The notes: generated by a model from the letters alone, not told the origin. DNA of 64,000 nt from Amyelois transitella (GCF_032362555.1 NC_083513.1:1488001-1552000); one strand, 5' to 3'; positions 1-12,716 are shown, numbered from the stretch's first letter. Numbers and translations: made by a program.

Positions 1-25
1 TTTTATATGTATATACACGGATTAC

Positions 26-732
26 CGATAGAAGGCATCGCCACTAACAGTCCTTGTTGGAAACTGCCGATCTTCAAATCGCACGAGCTGATCGGAATGA
101 GGACTGTGTTGCTGAACACGATACATGAATATGACATGATCACCATTCCAGTCAACACTAGGAGCAAATAGCTGTATAGACCGAAACCTGAAAAAAATAG
201 CAATCCTTAAAGTAGGTACCTACATACAATTTTTAAGGATTGCTTTCTTTCTAGTAGGGTGTCTAGTATGGTACACATCAAAAGCTACATCTATCTACTC
301 CCTATGGAGTAGATAGATGTAGCTTTTGATGTGTACTTTTCTCTCTTTTTAATCTAATATTTTTATGCCAGCTAGAACGACCTTAAGAGGAAACCCAAAA
401 CCTCCCGTCTAACCTCAGTTTGAAACATTTTGTTGTTACACTTTTATCTGACAAGAACATTATAGTCTTTAGTAGTCGTGATAACTTCCACGGAAAAGAT
501 ACGGAGATTTATCAGGTGCTGGGAAATTTAGATCCAATTCAGGATCCAATTTCAAAAGCCCAGCCCGCTCTTCTCCAGATTATGAAGGATGTAACCGGGA
601 CTAAAACCAGGAGAAAGATCGATAATTTGTACCTATATCTGTATGTCGCTATTGATATAAAATATACTTACCAACAATATCGAGGGCACTGTTAAGCGTT
701 ACTTTTACTTCTCTCGTCTCGTCGGGCTCCAT
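26..732 (-). CDS. SV2-like MFS transporter, second tandem copy (5' exons only)
   Basis: Two exons of a minus-strand gene that continues beyond the left edge. Exon 1 runs 732 to 672, begins MEPDETREVKVTLNSALDIV and ends in a GTAAGT donor one base into a codon. Exon 2 runs 187 to 26, is preceded by TTTTTTTCAG and followed by GTAATC. Exon 2 is 162 nt, exactly the length and phase of exon 2 of the neighbouring complete gene, and encodes the same opening: GFGxYSY, a first hydrophobic helix, a VxIPxSSCDL stretch and QQGLL. This is the N-terminal helix 1 region of SV2-like major facilitator proteins, which are plasma or vesicle membrane transporters of undefined substrate. Order and identical exon structure point to a tandem duplication. 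The remaining exons are outside the window, so whether this copy is intact cannot be judged. Confidence 0.85.
199..244. repeat. 13-bp inverted repeat
   Basis: AGCAATCCTTAAA (199-211) is repeated inverted at 232-244, about 20 bp apart, inside intron 1 of the left-edge transporter just upstream of its exon 2 acceptor. Confidence 0.8.
271..336. repeat. Perfect 31-bp hairpin
   Basis: Bases 271-301 are perfectly complementary to 306-336 with a 4-base loop (CTAT). It lies in intron 1 of the left-edge SV2-like gene and would form a long uninterrupted stem in either transcript orientation. Confidence 0.95.
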
Positions 733-1687
733 CAAGTTTTGTTGTAAAATATATTATCTTCTAAAAGGATCATCATTTTTATAATCATGATGATTGAAAT
801 CAAGTCTGACTGACACATTCTGAGTCTAGCAAGCAATAGAGGAAGATGAAGCCGAAGTGTCCAAAGAAGGCTAAGGTCTAAAATGTTTTTTTTCTTTTTC
901 TTAGTCAATCTAGCTTGAACTTAAAATATTTGAAATTCCTGGTATTTGTCCTGGCTAAGTTAAAGTCCCTCTAGAGCATCAGACCGTTAATTATTGTGGC
1001 CTATATTTACTTACCTACTGGTGAAATGTTATGGTATTCCAAATATTGCAACATAGACTACGGATGATTATAGGGTAACTAAAACATTACATTAATTTGT
1101 TTGTAATATCTTTATTGGAAAGCTGGAACGCACACGTACGGTATTACAAAAACATTTTATAATTGTGACATAGATTGTCTGAGGTTCAGGCCTCAGGTTC
1201 ATCCAATTAACAATTCACTCGATCCACTTAATTTTTTTTCTACGGTGACGGAATAAAAAAAAATATAGCGAGTGTTGGTAAGTATTAAGTTAAAGTCATC
1301 TCGTAGATGGTAGGTACGGATAGCTATAACTGACGATCATCTGGCAGAAGAAACACCACTAATGTTGAGGCTGAAACCAAAATGAAATATTTACTTTCAT
1401 TAGAAAGATTTAACACATACGGACACAGAAATGTTGAGTTAGTGACCATAAAAGTACCATAGTGACTTGTAACGCATAAAAAACATAGACGAAGACTTCG
1501 TCATGTTATTTTAAAGCCAGACAAAATTTCCAATTTTCATAACAAGATAAGAATTAACAAATAAAAAAATTAAAAATACTTGAATAATAAAAAAATTGTT
1601 TATCTTAAAATAGTAAGAAAAATAGTTAAATATCACTCAGATGGACCTTGAACCTTTGGTTGTCTGAATCTTATAGTTTAAGATGAA

Positions 1688-4600
1688 TCAGAAATGCCCA
1701 ATGATAAGATAGTAGTTATACAAACATGCAAAAATAGCTGAATAGACGTAGAAGCCCACATCGCAGAAGTTGACCAGGAGGTAGTTCAGAATCTGGATGT
1801 TGACGAAAGTGCTGATGCGGCTGAAAGCAGTCATGAGGGCCGTCGCCATTGCTCTAAAAAATATAGTTAAAATTCGGTTTAAATAGTAATTTCTGAACAA
1901 AGCTGGTTAAACACAAACTAATTCGCAATGATGACAAGGTTTTAAATAAATGTGTATTTAATCTCATCAATATAAAACCAATAGAATGTTAATTCATGTT
2001 AATAAAACAACTGCTGTGAATGCTATTAGGAATTGAGGTAATAAACAAACAAATAATAAACAAGAAAAAGAATATGATTAAAATTGTAACCTTAGCTTTG
2101 TCGGGAAAAGGGAGACGGTGATAGCTGTATGCAGCCCCATGGTGATCAAACCAATCAGTTGGACGATGAACAATGTTATGCTGGCGATTGCGTTTGGTAT
2201 CAAGTTTACAAGGATACCACATAATCCGCAGATCAATGATATTATCATCACTAAGTTACGGCGACCTACTTTGTTCACCACCTGAAAGTATATTTTTGTT
2301 TTTATTGCCTTTTTTTGGAGCATGACGCCGGACAAAAACGACAAAATTTAGAACATTGGTGGTAAATATAAGTACTTCCCTGAGCACACGCTCTGCTGTT
2401 TTATAATAAAAAAAGTCAAATCAAATTATCAACTTATCAAAAATCTTCTGACCACACCTTTTGTGTTCGGAGCACTGGACAAGCAAGCAACTTCAACATT
2501 TTTATATGGTACAGTTGCCAGCACAGAAATTAGTACGCCTGTAATTTTGGTTTGTATGAACAAGATGTCGTGTTTTGTGCAGGCCTCTGAACATGTTTTA
2601 TATTGCCCAAAAACATATTATGTTACAGATAATCCTTTAGCAGATATTACTCACAAGACTAACAATGATGTTGGTCACAGACTGCAGCGCTCCCACAATC
2701 AGCACCATCATCAGAGCGGTGACGTTGAGCGCGCAAGGGACCGCTTCGGCCTGTTAAATTAAATTTCTTTATCTTTGTCCTCATAACGATGGTATTTTGA
2801 GTACGTTTGATCTCAATCAGTCTGATGGCAAGTAAGATGTGGTCTAAGGTGGTGCACGCGTGCTCAAATAATGTGCTAATATCAGGGAACAGAGATGACG
2901 GGAGTCAATTCCATATCTTGGCGATGAGCATAATAAAAGATTTGACGATTTGATCGGAAGGTGCGTTGGTTGGGAATATCGACGCCATTTTGAGTGAACT
3001 CGCTGCTACGTCACTTATCGTCTAATGATTGAAAGGTCTAACTTAATATTTAGTACAACTTCAATAATCACTTACACCAATAGGAGTGTTTAAACTGAGG
3101 TCAATGACCTTGCATAGGGTGAGGTCGGCACCTTCTCCTGACTCCAGGATATTGATGAACTGGTTGGCTATCGTTGGCAGCCAAACGACAAATGGGCCGA
3201 TCCTGGAAATTTACAAATCATACATACTTTAGCACCCCTTTCATATCACGTAGATAATCCTTCGCAAAGCGAAATCCGAAACAAAGACCGAACATTTAAA
3301 TCGGAATATTTTATTTAATTGCTATGTGTTTAACTAGAAACACTAAAAGGAGAAAGGAAGACGCAAGAAAGGAGAGAATTCGTTGGTAAACTGCGAAAAG
3401 AAAAAAAAACCCAGCAATGTTTGGTTTGGACGTGAAAAGCGAACTACCGTAAAAATTGAGGAGTACCATAAGCAGGCTCGTGGTGGAATGCCATGCGATG
3501 ATGAGGAGGGGTTTTACTGGGTAGGCTGGCACACTAGATGTCAGGAGACCTACACTCTTCTGGTTCAACACCCGGGAGGCAGTCCAAAATAAGGATTTCC
3601 TCTTCAAAAACAAAAAGCCATTTACCTAATCAACAATAGAACTATCGTATCACATCTACTGATATCACTACATAGTATAAACCAAAGTCGCTATTTTAGT
3701 CTGTTTGTCTGTATGCTTAAATCTTTAAAATTACGCAACGGATTTTGATGCGGTTTTTGTAACAGGTAGAGTGATTCAAGAGAAAGGTTTTTATGTATAA
3801 TTTTTTCCGAATTTTGCACCCGTGCGAAGCCGGGGCCGGTCGCTAGTAATTATATAAAAAGTAGGATCTCTAAAATTAAAATTATTTCGTGACCGGAGTA
3901 CCTACTAGAAATTATCTAGCTCAGAGAATCATTCAAAATGGATATGCCGCCAGCCTTCTGGGAACAGTTGGTGCTATTCAGAGACTGTACAATTTGTAAA
4001 TTTAATTTTAGTTTGTAATTTTCAATTTTTTATAAGTAGTTTTAGTTTTAATTTCGTTTATTCTAAAAAGTAGTATAAAGTACCTACACCTGAAACACAT
4101 TCAGCGTGATCAATATGAGGACGGTCTTCACCAACGGTGTCCTGAATAAAGGTCTGATCTGCTCCTTCGCTGACACCGGTAAGTCTTTATTTTCTTCTGC
4201 TCGGATGATGCCTTAAACCTGATAAAAAATATGAATTACTTGAGACTAATGAGCAATCCGGCTCGGCTGAGCAAGACATCCTTTGAATAATGTTTTTGTC
4301 TTTAAATCCTCTGCATGGTTTAAGAGAATCTTCGTAAAGCAGTAGCTATCGAACGTATTATTTAATATTTTTAAAAAGATTTTCAAATTTCATAAGGCAA
4401 AAATAATTCGGTACATACGAGTACCTATGGTAAATAAGGTTACAATAAGAATGTACAGAAATAAAAATTTAATTTCAAATTAGGAACGTTGCATACAAAG
4501 GCTAGAATAATTTTGCGACTTCTGATTAATTTGATAGCAGTTGGGCATACAATAAATATCTACTATTGCACCATTTAATTTCCGAACTTACATGTACTCA

Positions 4601-7600
4601 CATCAAATATTTTCCCTTGTTTATTGTTCATTTTATGTATAGCCTTCAATATCTCAATGGCTCTACCTTCGGATTCCTTCATAAAGACGAATTTAGGGCT
4701 CTCTTCAATGAAGTACATCCAGCACAAACAAATGAGGCTGGGAAAGGAGTAGACAACAATAATGGTGCGCCAGGAGTTCCAGAATATTCCAAGAGAGGGT
4801 AGATGGTAGGAGAACGACAGTGGTATTATGGGTATGGCAATTACTGAAAACAAAATGGTTAAATTATTAGAAACTGGCTGTGCCCGCAACTTCGTCCGCG
4901 TGGAATTTTGGGCATCATTGAAGCCCTCAAGGATGAATAATTTTCCCCGTTTCTTTTTTACAATTTCCCTTATTTCTTTGCTCCTTATAGTTGCAGCGTG
5001 ATGTTATATAGCCTAAAGCCTTCCTCGATAAATAGTCTATTCAACTTCAATTGTTCAATTTGAACCAGTAGTTCCTGAGATGCGCTAATCTCAGGTACTA
5101 CTGGTTCAAATTGAAAACAAACTCTTCAGCTTTATAATATTAGTATAGATAACCATTATCTAAATAAATTGTCGGCTGTAAAGGTAATTCCATACTTCAG
5201 AAGGCACGTTGAGCTGCCCTTAAACCATGGAACAATAAGGTTCGTCATAAAGGCAATTTTGCCTCTACCAATGGTACAGTTTATCCCGCATCATACTGCT
5301 TACAAAAATCACTAATTGGATAGTGCAGTGCGAGGCACCAATACAAAAAAGAATAGGACCACTCCATCTCTTTCCTATGTATGTCGTAAAAGGCGACTAA
5401 GGGATAGGCTTACAAAATTGGGATTCTTATTTAGGCGATGTCATTATTTGAATCTCAATTCTATCATTGAGCCAAATAGCTGAACGTGGCCAATCAGTCT
5501 TTTCAAGACTGTTGGCTCTGTCTACCTCGCAAGGGATATAGACGTGACCAAATGTATGTATGTTTTGTAATTTTTTTTTATGTGCAAATTTATGTAAGAT
5601 TTAATGTGGAGCAACATAAGAGCGGTGGATGTTTAAAAAAACATAAAAATTTTGTACCAGCCATTAGACCCTGTGCCAGCATGAAGATACTGGTGACTAG
5701 TAGCACGACCAGGTTCCGCTTGGCCATCGGGACACTCTCACTGAGCAACGTCATGGAGATTGGAGTCTGACCCGCTACCCTAAAAGCAGATTTCAATTGA
5801 TACATTGTGTTGTACTCTGCCGCAACGCCCCCTGTTGGAATTTTTGTTCTACCTATGGCAATTTTATGTACAACAGAAGAACATTATGTACAAAAAACAA
5901 TTTAGTATGTACGTACAGTAAATTTGAGAAAAAATGATACTTTATAGGGCGCTGCTAGAGAGTATACTCTACAGCAGCGCCACTCAGAATACTTACTTGT
6001 AAATATACTAGAAAGCTGATTTTTTAATTAGACGATGTACCTACGAACGTTTATTAGTATGTACGTCTCAGAATAATAATTCCTTAAGTTCCCATCTTCT
6101 TTCAGTTAGGTTTTATGTAGATAAATCTTCAGTCAGTCAATTGCCATTCCAATTAGTGCATATAATAGCTGTCTTTGCAATGAATAAGTTAGTTAGTTAA
6201 GTAGGTACACTTATTGTTGTTTTTATTCTGAAAACTTTATCGCGTTTTAAAACATCAAGATTAAGTAGAGTTTGGTAAAATTATCGAAGGTATTTATGAC
6301 TCGAATTACTGTTATGTATTTATTTAGATAGATACCTCGGGTACAAGTGATACTTAATATGATACACTGTTAATTCTGCTCTATCTGAAGAAAATAGATT
6401 TTATTTAACGAACACCAGAAAAGAATACTAAAATCTATACTATTATTATAAAGCTGAAGAGTTTGTTTGTTTGAACGCGGTAATCTCAAGAACTACTGGT
6501 TCGAATTGAAAAATTCTTATTGTGTTGAATAGACAATTTATCGAGGAATGTTTATACCTATAATATAAGGCTATACAACAACACGCTGGAACTTATAGGA
6601 GCGAAGAAATAATGGAAAATGTGAAAAAAAAACGGGGAAAATTATTTTATTTCTTCATCCTTGAGCATGGATGAATAGTTATTTCTTCATCCTTGAAGAT
6701 CCTCTAGGATGAAGAAATAACTATTCCACGCGGACGAAGTCGCGGGCACAGCTAGTAAATAAATTAAAAAAACAAAGGGTATCTCAAGGCCTCAGTATTA
6801 TTTAAGGTAAGAGAAGGAGAGAGGATAAGCACATAGATCCTTTGAAATGCTAACAAATACTCTGACTATGAGAAAAGGTATCGTGTAGAAATATGTAGAA
6901 ATTTGATTTTGTCGAGATCGAATTTCGAGATCGAATCAAACTCAAGAGTTGGCCTGCTGGTTATAGGGGGATCCCAAATCCATTCTGTAAATAATGACGA
7001 CGGCCACACTCACATTACAGCGGCTAAAAATTGAAGGATCATCATCATGATCCAGTTGACAGATATACTGGTGACAGCATTCACTACAGCTCCGAGGAAC
7101 AGAGATAGCATGAGCATGCTGCGGCGGCCACGAGTGTCTGCCAGGTAGCCCCACACTAGGGTTCCAATGATCGCTCCTGGAACATACATTACACTTATAA
7201 TCACGTCTATATCCCTTGCGGGGTAGACAGAGCCAACAGTCTTGTAAAGGCTTAGAGGCCACGTTCAGCTATTTGGCTTTAAGATAAAATTGAGATTCAA
7301 ATAATGACAGGTTGCTAGCCCATCGCCTTAAAAAAGAATCCCAAGTATGTAAGCCTATCACTTAGTCGCCTTTTACGACATCCATGGGAAAGAGATGGAG
7401 TGGTCCCATTCTTTTTTGTAATGGTGCCGGGAACCACACAGACAGATCCAATGGTCTTGAAAAGATAGAAAGGCCACGTTCAGCTGTACTCTAGGGCTCT
7501 TGAAACCAATTAAGATTTACGCTAAATCACATTTTCTCGGCAGCATACTAAAATTTAATTTTCAATTTCTCTCGTATTCCCAATTGGATTCACAGATATT

Positions 7601-9211
7601 GTTTGCACTTCCTTGGACGTTACTCTGTAGGACCTGGTGTCGCTTTCCATATTTCTCTCTCGTTTTGGTCCATTCTTCTGATTTCTTAGTTTTAATTTCA
7701 TTGCCTTCATGTCAAACCAGATTTATTTTGGCCTTCAACCTGGGTTGTTCCCTATATAGCCTGCGACCTCTGCTTCCGGTTTTCAAAATGACTCTGCCAT
7801 GTTACTAGGGCATTTGATAGAGACTAACCCACTTTTCCAAGGCTCCGGGCTCTTCTCCAAGGGGACTACAACCAAAACCATGGGAAAGAGATGGAGTGGT
7901 CCAATTCTTAAGTTCCGGGAACCACACGGCTCACTCAGGTTCTAGGTACTTTAAATAGGTCCAGACTTAATCGTAGATGATGTCCCTTGTCCTGCTCTCT
8001 GTATAACATCATCGCCCGAGATAAATCGATAACAGTCACCGATGAGACTTGTAAAATGATAGAATTTATAGAGAGGAATAATGATTATCGTTGGAGGGAT
8101 TTTCTACACCCTAAGAAGAAGAAGGAAGCTAATGATAAAATATGCTTACCAATTATTTCTACCGAGCTTGCATGAAGAGAGTTATGAATGTGGATAAAAC
8201 GAAGAAAGTATGCAAAGAACGTGGCAAGTGGAAAGATGTAGCCTCTGCCTACATCTCCGGGAAAGAGGCGTGATTTTATGTATGTATGTATGTATGCTTA
8301 CCAACGACAGGAGCAGCAGCCAGGAGGCCCTGCTGGGCAGTGGTGGTGCCCAGCTCGCAAGCACTAGCCGGGACTATGATTGTGGTACTGTACACAATAC
8401 ACGCGAAGGATATGATGATCAGACCAGTGATGATCGACACCATGTAGCTGTAGCAGCCAAACCCTGGAAATTTGGGATATTTTAACCCTTCAGTGCAAAG
8501 TCTTCACTTTTTTCGGCGCTAGTTCCAGTAACAACTCTTTGGACTAAACTGGAGGCCCATGTGTCTGTTTGACCATAACGCTGAATTGGATAAGTCAGGT
8601 TTCTACAACAAGTCTGTCTATCCTCTGGGACTTATTGGATAAAAGTTTACACAATTGCCTGGTTTCCTCATTGTAGTTCTCCTCACCGTAAGAGCTAAGG
8701 TAAGCCATCTTGACGGCCTCTGTGGCTCAGCGGTACTACGCTTGTCTGTGACACCGGAGGTCCCGGGTTCGAATCCCGGTCAAGGCATGATGAGAAAAGA
8801 ACTTTTTCTGATTGTCCTGGGTCTTGGATGTTTATCTATATAAGTATTTATTATAAAATATAGTATCGTTGAGTTAGTATCTCGTAACACAAGTTTCGAA
8901 CTTACTTCGAGGCTAACTCAATCAGTGTAATTTGTCCCAAAAAAAAAAAAAATCTTGATTAACTCAGAATAGCCTTTAAGTTTTTACGGGTATTTTAAAA
9001 TTCTTTTGTAAAGTATTCCTTATAGAAATTGGAATAGTTCTTTTTTAGCTTAAAGTATGACGTGTCCCACTTCTGACCAAAAGGTCTCCCTACACAAATT
9101 CCAGTCTTGAGCAAATTTTTAAACCTATAGATGCTTTCAATTATCCGAAAACTTACCTGCTCTGTCCAGGGCAGTCTCGAAGGACACGACATTATTTATA
9201 TTTTGAATCAT
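1688..9211 (-). CDS. SV2-like major facilitator transporter, complete
   Basis: Ten exons join in phase: 9211-9157, 8463-8302, 7176-7014, 5779-5658, 4843-4592, 4211-4088, 3202-3076, 2750-2655, 2281-2091, 1853-1688, giving about 485 residues. The protein starts MIQNINNVVSFETALDRAG and has the features of the synaptic vesicle glycoprotein 2-like branch of the major facilitator superfamily: about 12 hydrophobic helices, loop motif GYLADTRGRR near residues 82-91, EESPKF near 214-219 after helix 6, and a second-half copy NKVGRR near 370-375. The substrate is unknown; insect members are typically annotated synaptic vesicle glycoprotein 2B-like or carcinine transporter-like. Donors are GTAAGT-like except exon 9 (GTTACA). 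The exon 6 acceptor (4211) was chosen by phase and is the least certain junction. The last residues (from 1720 on) read through to a stop at 1688, but a short intron to 1650-1660 is possible, so the C-terminus is provisional. Confidence 0.9.
3665..3846 (+). mobile_element. Non-autonomous Helitron
   Basis: Starts TCACTACATAG and ends in a GC-rich hairpin (CCCGTGCGAAGCCGGGG) then CTAG followed by T, the 5'-TC...CTAG(T) arrangement of Helitrons. A near-identical copy lies at 18732-18915. It sits in an intron of the SV2-like gene. Confidence 0.8.
4873..5149 (-). mobile_element. Non-autonomous Helitron (second family)
   Basis: Reverse of the family starting TCTATACTAATATTATAAAG and ending near GCGGGCACAGCTAG. 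This copy contains a 26-bp internal inverted repeat (5056-5081 against 5088-5113, one mismatch). Other copies: 6434-6755, 41979-42248, 57603-57790. Confidence 0.75.
5325..5565 (+). mobile_element. Repeat A copy
   Basis: Nearly full repeat A, from GCACCAATACAAAAAAG to a GTATGTATG tail, in an SV2-like gene intron. The extreme 5' end is diverged. Confidence 0.8.
6434..6755 (+). mobile_element. Non-autonomous Helitron (second family)
   Basis: Starts TCTATACTATTATTATAAAG and ends GGGCACAGCTAG then T. A 20-bp inverted repeat (ATAGTTATTTCTTCATCCT and its complement, about 6673-6720) precedes the terminus, apparently from local duplication. Confidence 0.8.
7199..7440 (-). mobile_element. Repeat A copy next to SV2-like exon 3
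   Basis: Repeat A on the same strand as the gene. Its tail end lies about 22 bp before the exon 3 acceptor (exon starts 7176), so the branch-point region of this intron is probably repeat-derived. Confidence 0.85.
7441..7935 (-). mobile_element. Broken repeat A fragments
   Basis: Short pieces of repeat A (about 7441-7490 and 7878-7932) flank about 390 bp with no recognisable feature. All lie in the intron between exons 2 and 3 of the SV2-like gene. Confidence 0.6.
8161..8296 (+). mobile_element. LINE 3' end (repeat B) abutting a splice donor
   Basis: Last ~130 bp of a non-LTR retrotransposon (GAGCTTGCATGAAGAG...GAGGCGTGATTTTATG plus TATG tail). The tail runs directly into the minus-strand GTAAGC donor of SV2-like exon 2 (exon ends 8302). 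Confidence 0.8.
8715..8951 (+). mobile_element. tRNA-derived SINE (repeat C), full copy
   Basis: Begins with a tRNA-like head (A box TGGCTCAGCGG, B box GGTTCGAATCC), then a unique body and an A-rich end after AATTTGTCC. Head homology to a tRNA with A and B boxes marks a Pol III-transcribed SINE rather than a tRNA gene: there is no proper acceptor pairing and several dispersed copies exist. Confidence 0.9.
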
Positions 9212-9689
9212 AATCACGTGATATTTGTTATTAAATATATATTAAATAAGAAAATAAGTAAGTAAACTTATGTATTTACGCGTAAAGATTATTATTAATA
9301 ATAATACTTTCACTCAAGTTCCAGCTCCTATTTTAAACTATCTAAATGCTATATAAAATCGCGAGCTCTAACCTATTTTATTAAATATGTTTTTAATAAT
9401 ATACAAAAGTAAGCCACTTGATGTGTGGTAATAATAAAGAGATTATTTTGTATGACTGCAAGTTAAAACCTAGGCTGGATTTGGGTGTGTTTTGTTACCC
9501 TGCCGACCTGTCTTATCTTTATAGCGTGATAAATATTACCTAGGTCATAATAACATCAGGTTAGCACCTGTATTTGTGTTTATATTAATTTGTAGTGCCG
9601 TGCCATGTAAACCACTCCATCTTTATTTTATGGAGGACGAATAATGGGTTTAAGGCCATAGGCGTACAACATTTAGAGCAAGCTGACTG

Positions 9690-9957
9690 ATAGTAAAGTG
9701 TAAGTTCAGTGCGTGCCAGCTGGTTCTCTACCCGTGAAGATAGTAAAATTCAATAAGGGGAAAGGCTAATAAACTTGGGATACCCCTTGTAGGCGATAGA
9801 CTGTTAGCCATCTACCTGTCACTATTTGAATCTCAATTCCCTCATTAAGCCATACAGCTTAACATGGCCGTTTAGTCTTTTCAAGACTGTTGGCTTTGTC
9901 TACCCCGCAACTCCCGCAAGGGATATAGATGTGACCATATGTATGTAAGCATGAATG
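9690..9957 (+). mobile_element. Degenerate repeat A copy
   Basis: Recognisable by GCTAATAAACTTGGGA, TCTTTTCAAGACTGTTGGC and the terminal GGGATATAGATGTGACC before a TATG tail. It lies between the divergent SV2-like gene and the ligase gene. Confidence 0.7.
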
Positions 9958-10014
9958 GGAACATAAGCAGGACTAGAAAAACAAATTTGGGACATCATGG
10001 CTAAAGGACCAGGC

Positions 10015-10125
10015 ACACTAAACCGACCAGCTTTCATGAAGCGCTATTGAATGTGGATGAACTGAAAAGAGTATGCAGGGATCGTGGCCCCTGTCTACCT
10101 CTCTGAGAAAGTGGCGTATTTTTGT
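10015..10125 (+). mobile_element. LINE 3' end fragment (repeat B)
   Basis: Decayed match to the 3' end of repeat B (GTGGATGAACTGAAAAGAGTATGCAGGGATCGTGG). Confidence 0.6.
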
Positions 10126-10239
10126 TTATTTATCTAGCTAAATAAATAGGTAATTTTATTATTATTTACGTACAATAAATAGGTAATTCTATTGCTTAAT
10201 GAAAAAAACTGCCAACAGTAAACGTCACTGTCATTGCAA

Positions 10240-10425
10240 TCAATGTCAATTTCGTCAAAATAGTAGTTTGTCGGTCGTGTTCGGAATTTCGGAGTGGAAT
10301 GAAACTATCCGAGATTTCTCTCGGAGGATCATAAACTTAAAATTTAAAATAAAAGCCGGCGGTGTAAGTCACAGCATAGTGCTATCTTCAGAGCAAAGTC
10401 CACGGATTGTTATCTCGCTCCAAAG
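10240..10425 (+). promoter_or_regulatory. Candidate non-coding first exon of the ligase gene
   Basis: The ligase ATG exon is preceded by a good acceptor (GCTGTTTCCAG ending 12697), so a 5' non-coding exon is expected upstream. The segment ending CTCCAAAG before GTAATAC at 10426 is non-repetitive and more GC-rich than its surroundings, which makes it the best visible candidate. No TATA box or initiator was recognised. From about 10430 to 11635 only unannotated AT-rich sequence is seen. Confidence 0.3.
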
Positions 10426-11635
10426 GTAATACACATATAAATCAAGCAAATAATCTTTGCAAATCTTAAGATGTCAGTGAAGTCTGTCCCTCTCGCATTG
10501 ATTTTTCGCTGAAACCCGAGGCAAGTAAATATTGGTGTACCGAATTATAGAGCTCTATTATATCTCGTAAAAGTATCGCGTTCCCATTTTCTAATTAGTG
10601 GTAAAACCTTTTTTATAGTTATTCCATGACCTTTAGTCTTATGTGCTAACTAAGAATTTAATTGGACTTTAACTGCCTCTTTTACAGGTATTTTCCATTA
10701 TTTATGCCATTGATTTATTTATTTGTATCATTATGGATTATCACTATCAACTGAAAAACTTTTGTGTTACTATTTTACATGTCTTCAATTGAAGTCACAG
10801 TAAGCTCATGCAACAAGTGGATGCCATGGTCATGTGGTAAAATATTACAGTAAATTGGTTTTAATTTAAGAACGGTTGATATGTATATTATGACTTTAAT
10901 ATTCTTTTATATGAAGAATTAGGTCAGAGTTCTTTTCAACCAATTGGTATTAGGTGTCTACTGTTTATAATCAAAATGTCATCACTTATTATGTAGTAGG
11001 TAGATTTAAGTACATCAGTACCTGGGTGACCGAGCGGTATCATTAGCTTGAAGTTGCATTACCTACTTCTTAAGTTAGATGTGCATATATTTATATATTT
11101 TTCTGCAATTCTATAAAATTATATTTGTTTTTTTTGACATATAATTATTTTTTTAGATTTTCGATTTACTAAAAAGTTAGTTTTCTACATCACTCACTCT
11201 GTTGACTCGTAGAAAAAGATAAAATCTCCCCTCCAATCCCTAAATCTGCTAGTTTCATGTTTAGTAATAAAATTAAATAAAAATTTGTTCAAAGGTTTTA
11301 TTACAAAGTCATGCCATTTACTGTAACTTGAAAGTACAATGAACCCTAAATCTCCGAAACAAGGGAATCCTTAAAAGTGGTAATCTGAACAGGTATCATG
11401 TTACAGTAATACTTGCTAGTTCCAATAATCCTGTTACCAAACACACAAGTGCCAAAGCAGAGAAGCAATCCTTAATTTTCAATTGGATTTAATACAAGGA
11501 AAATATTTTTGTGGTATGAAAAAAAAATATTAATTTACATTATCCACCAGTGGCTGTAATCTTTCTTTGCTCTTGTTTCTATGGATGGCCAGTAACAATA
11601 CTTAAACAAATTTTTTAAACAGCTTTACCATACAT

Positions 11636-11897
11636 ATATACATATACATATGTATCACGTCTATATCCCTTGCGGGGTAGACAAAGCCAACAGTCTTGAA
11701 AAGACTGAATGGCCACGTTCAGCTTTTTGGCTTAATGATAGAATTGAGATTCAAATAGTGACAGGTTGCTAGCCCATCACCGAAAAGAAGAAACCTAAGT
11801 TTTTAAGCCTATCCCTTAGTCGCCTTTTATGACATCCATGGGAAAGAGATGGAGTGGTCCTATTCTTTTTTGTATTGGAGCCGGGAACCACACGGCA
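11636..11897 (-). mobile_element. Repeat A copy
   Basis: Well-preserved repeat A, reverse orientation, from a CATACATATG tail to GGGAACCACACGG. Confidence 0.85.
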
Positions 11898-12172
11898 CCT
11901 ACAAAAATACAAAACTTTACCATATTAACAAGTAATGGTTGAAAAATTATTATGAACACAATAATTTTTCATATAACACACTTACAAATTTTTGCAGTGT
12001 ATTATTTATCCTCTTTTACCTTAATCACAACGAGTCCCCAGTTGTTCATGCCAACATAAGCCCGAGTCCCCAGTTGTTCATGCCAACATAAGCCCGTTGC
12101 ATCATGACATGAATATGGTCATGAACAAATTATTACCTCACCAATTATTTTTTTACTATAAAGACTATTAAC

Positions 12173-12462
12173 TTGGATGTTTATCTATTTAAGTATTTAT
12201 TATTAAATATAGTATCATATTGGGACTGTTCTTTTAGGCGATGGGCTAGCAACCTCTCACATCACTATTTGAATCTCAATTCTATCATTAAGCCAACAGC
12301 CGAACATGGCTTTATCAGTCTTTCCAAGATAGTTGACTCTATCTACCCCGCGAGGGATATAGACGTGACTGTATATATGTATGTATAGTAAATCGTTGTG
12401 TTAGTATCTCATAACACAAGTCTCAAACTTCAATGCCAACTCAATCTGCGAAATTTGTCCTG
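12173..12462 (+). mobile_element. Repeat C fragment split by a nested repeat A
   Basis: Bases 12173-12210 and 12389-12462 are consecutive parts of the repeat C body. Bases about 12214-12388 are a 5'-truncated repeat A inserted between them, so the A insertion is younger than this C copy. Confidence 0.8.
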
Positions 12463-12559
12463 TTTATATTTAATTATTTATTAAATTCATGCAATTGTTC
12501 TACTTTAACAAGGTTTCAACATCTAATGTATCAAAACTTAGGCTAACATGGTAGTTACA

Positions 12560-12645
12560 TACATAAAATGGTGCCTCTTTCCAGGAGGGGTAGGCAGAGA
12601 CTACCTCTTTCCACTTGCCATGTTCTCTGCATACTTCCTAACATG
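12560..12645 (-). mobile_element. LINE 3' end fragment (repeat B)
   Basis: Reverse-oriented last ~80 bp of repeat B (CATACATAAAATGG...GGGGTAGGCAGAGACTACC). Confidence 0.75.
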
Positions 12646-12716
12646 GTAGTTACTTAGTTTTAAAAGGCAAATCTTCTTAAAGTACCTGCTGTTTCCAGTC
12701 GGAGCTATCAGCAACA

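Noticed and set aside
8715..8786. tRNA gene (good A and B boxes)
   Set aside because: It continues into a body shared by several dispersed copies and lacks convincing acceptor-stem pairing; it is the head of SINE repeat C. The same applies near 15930, 16915 and 36170.
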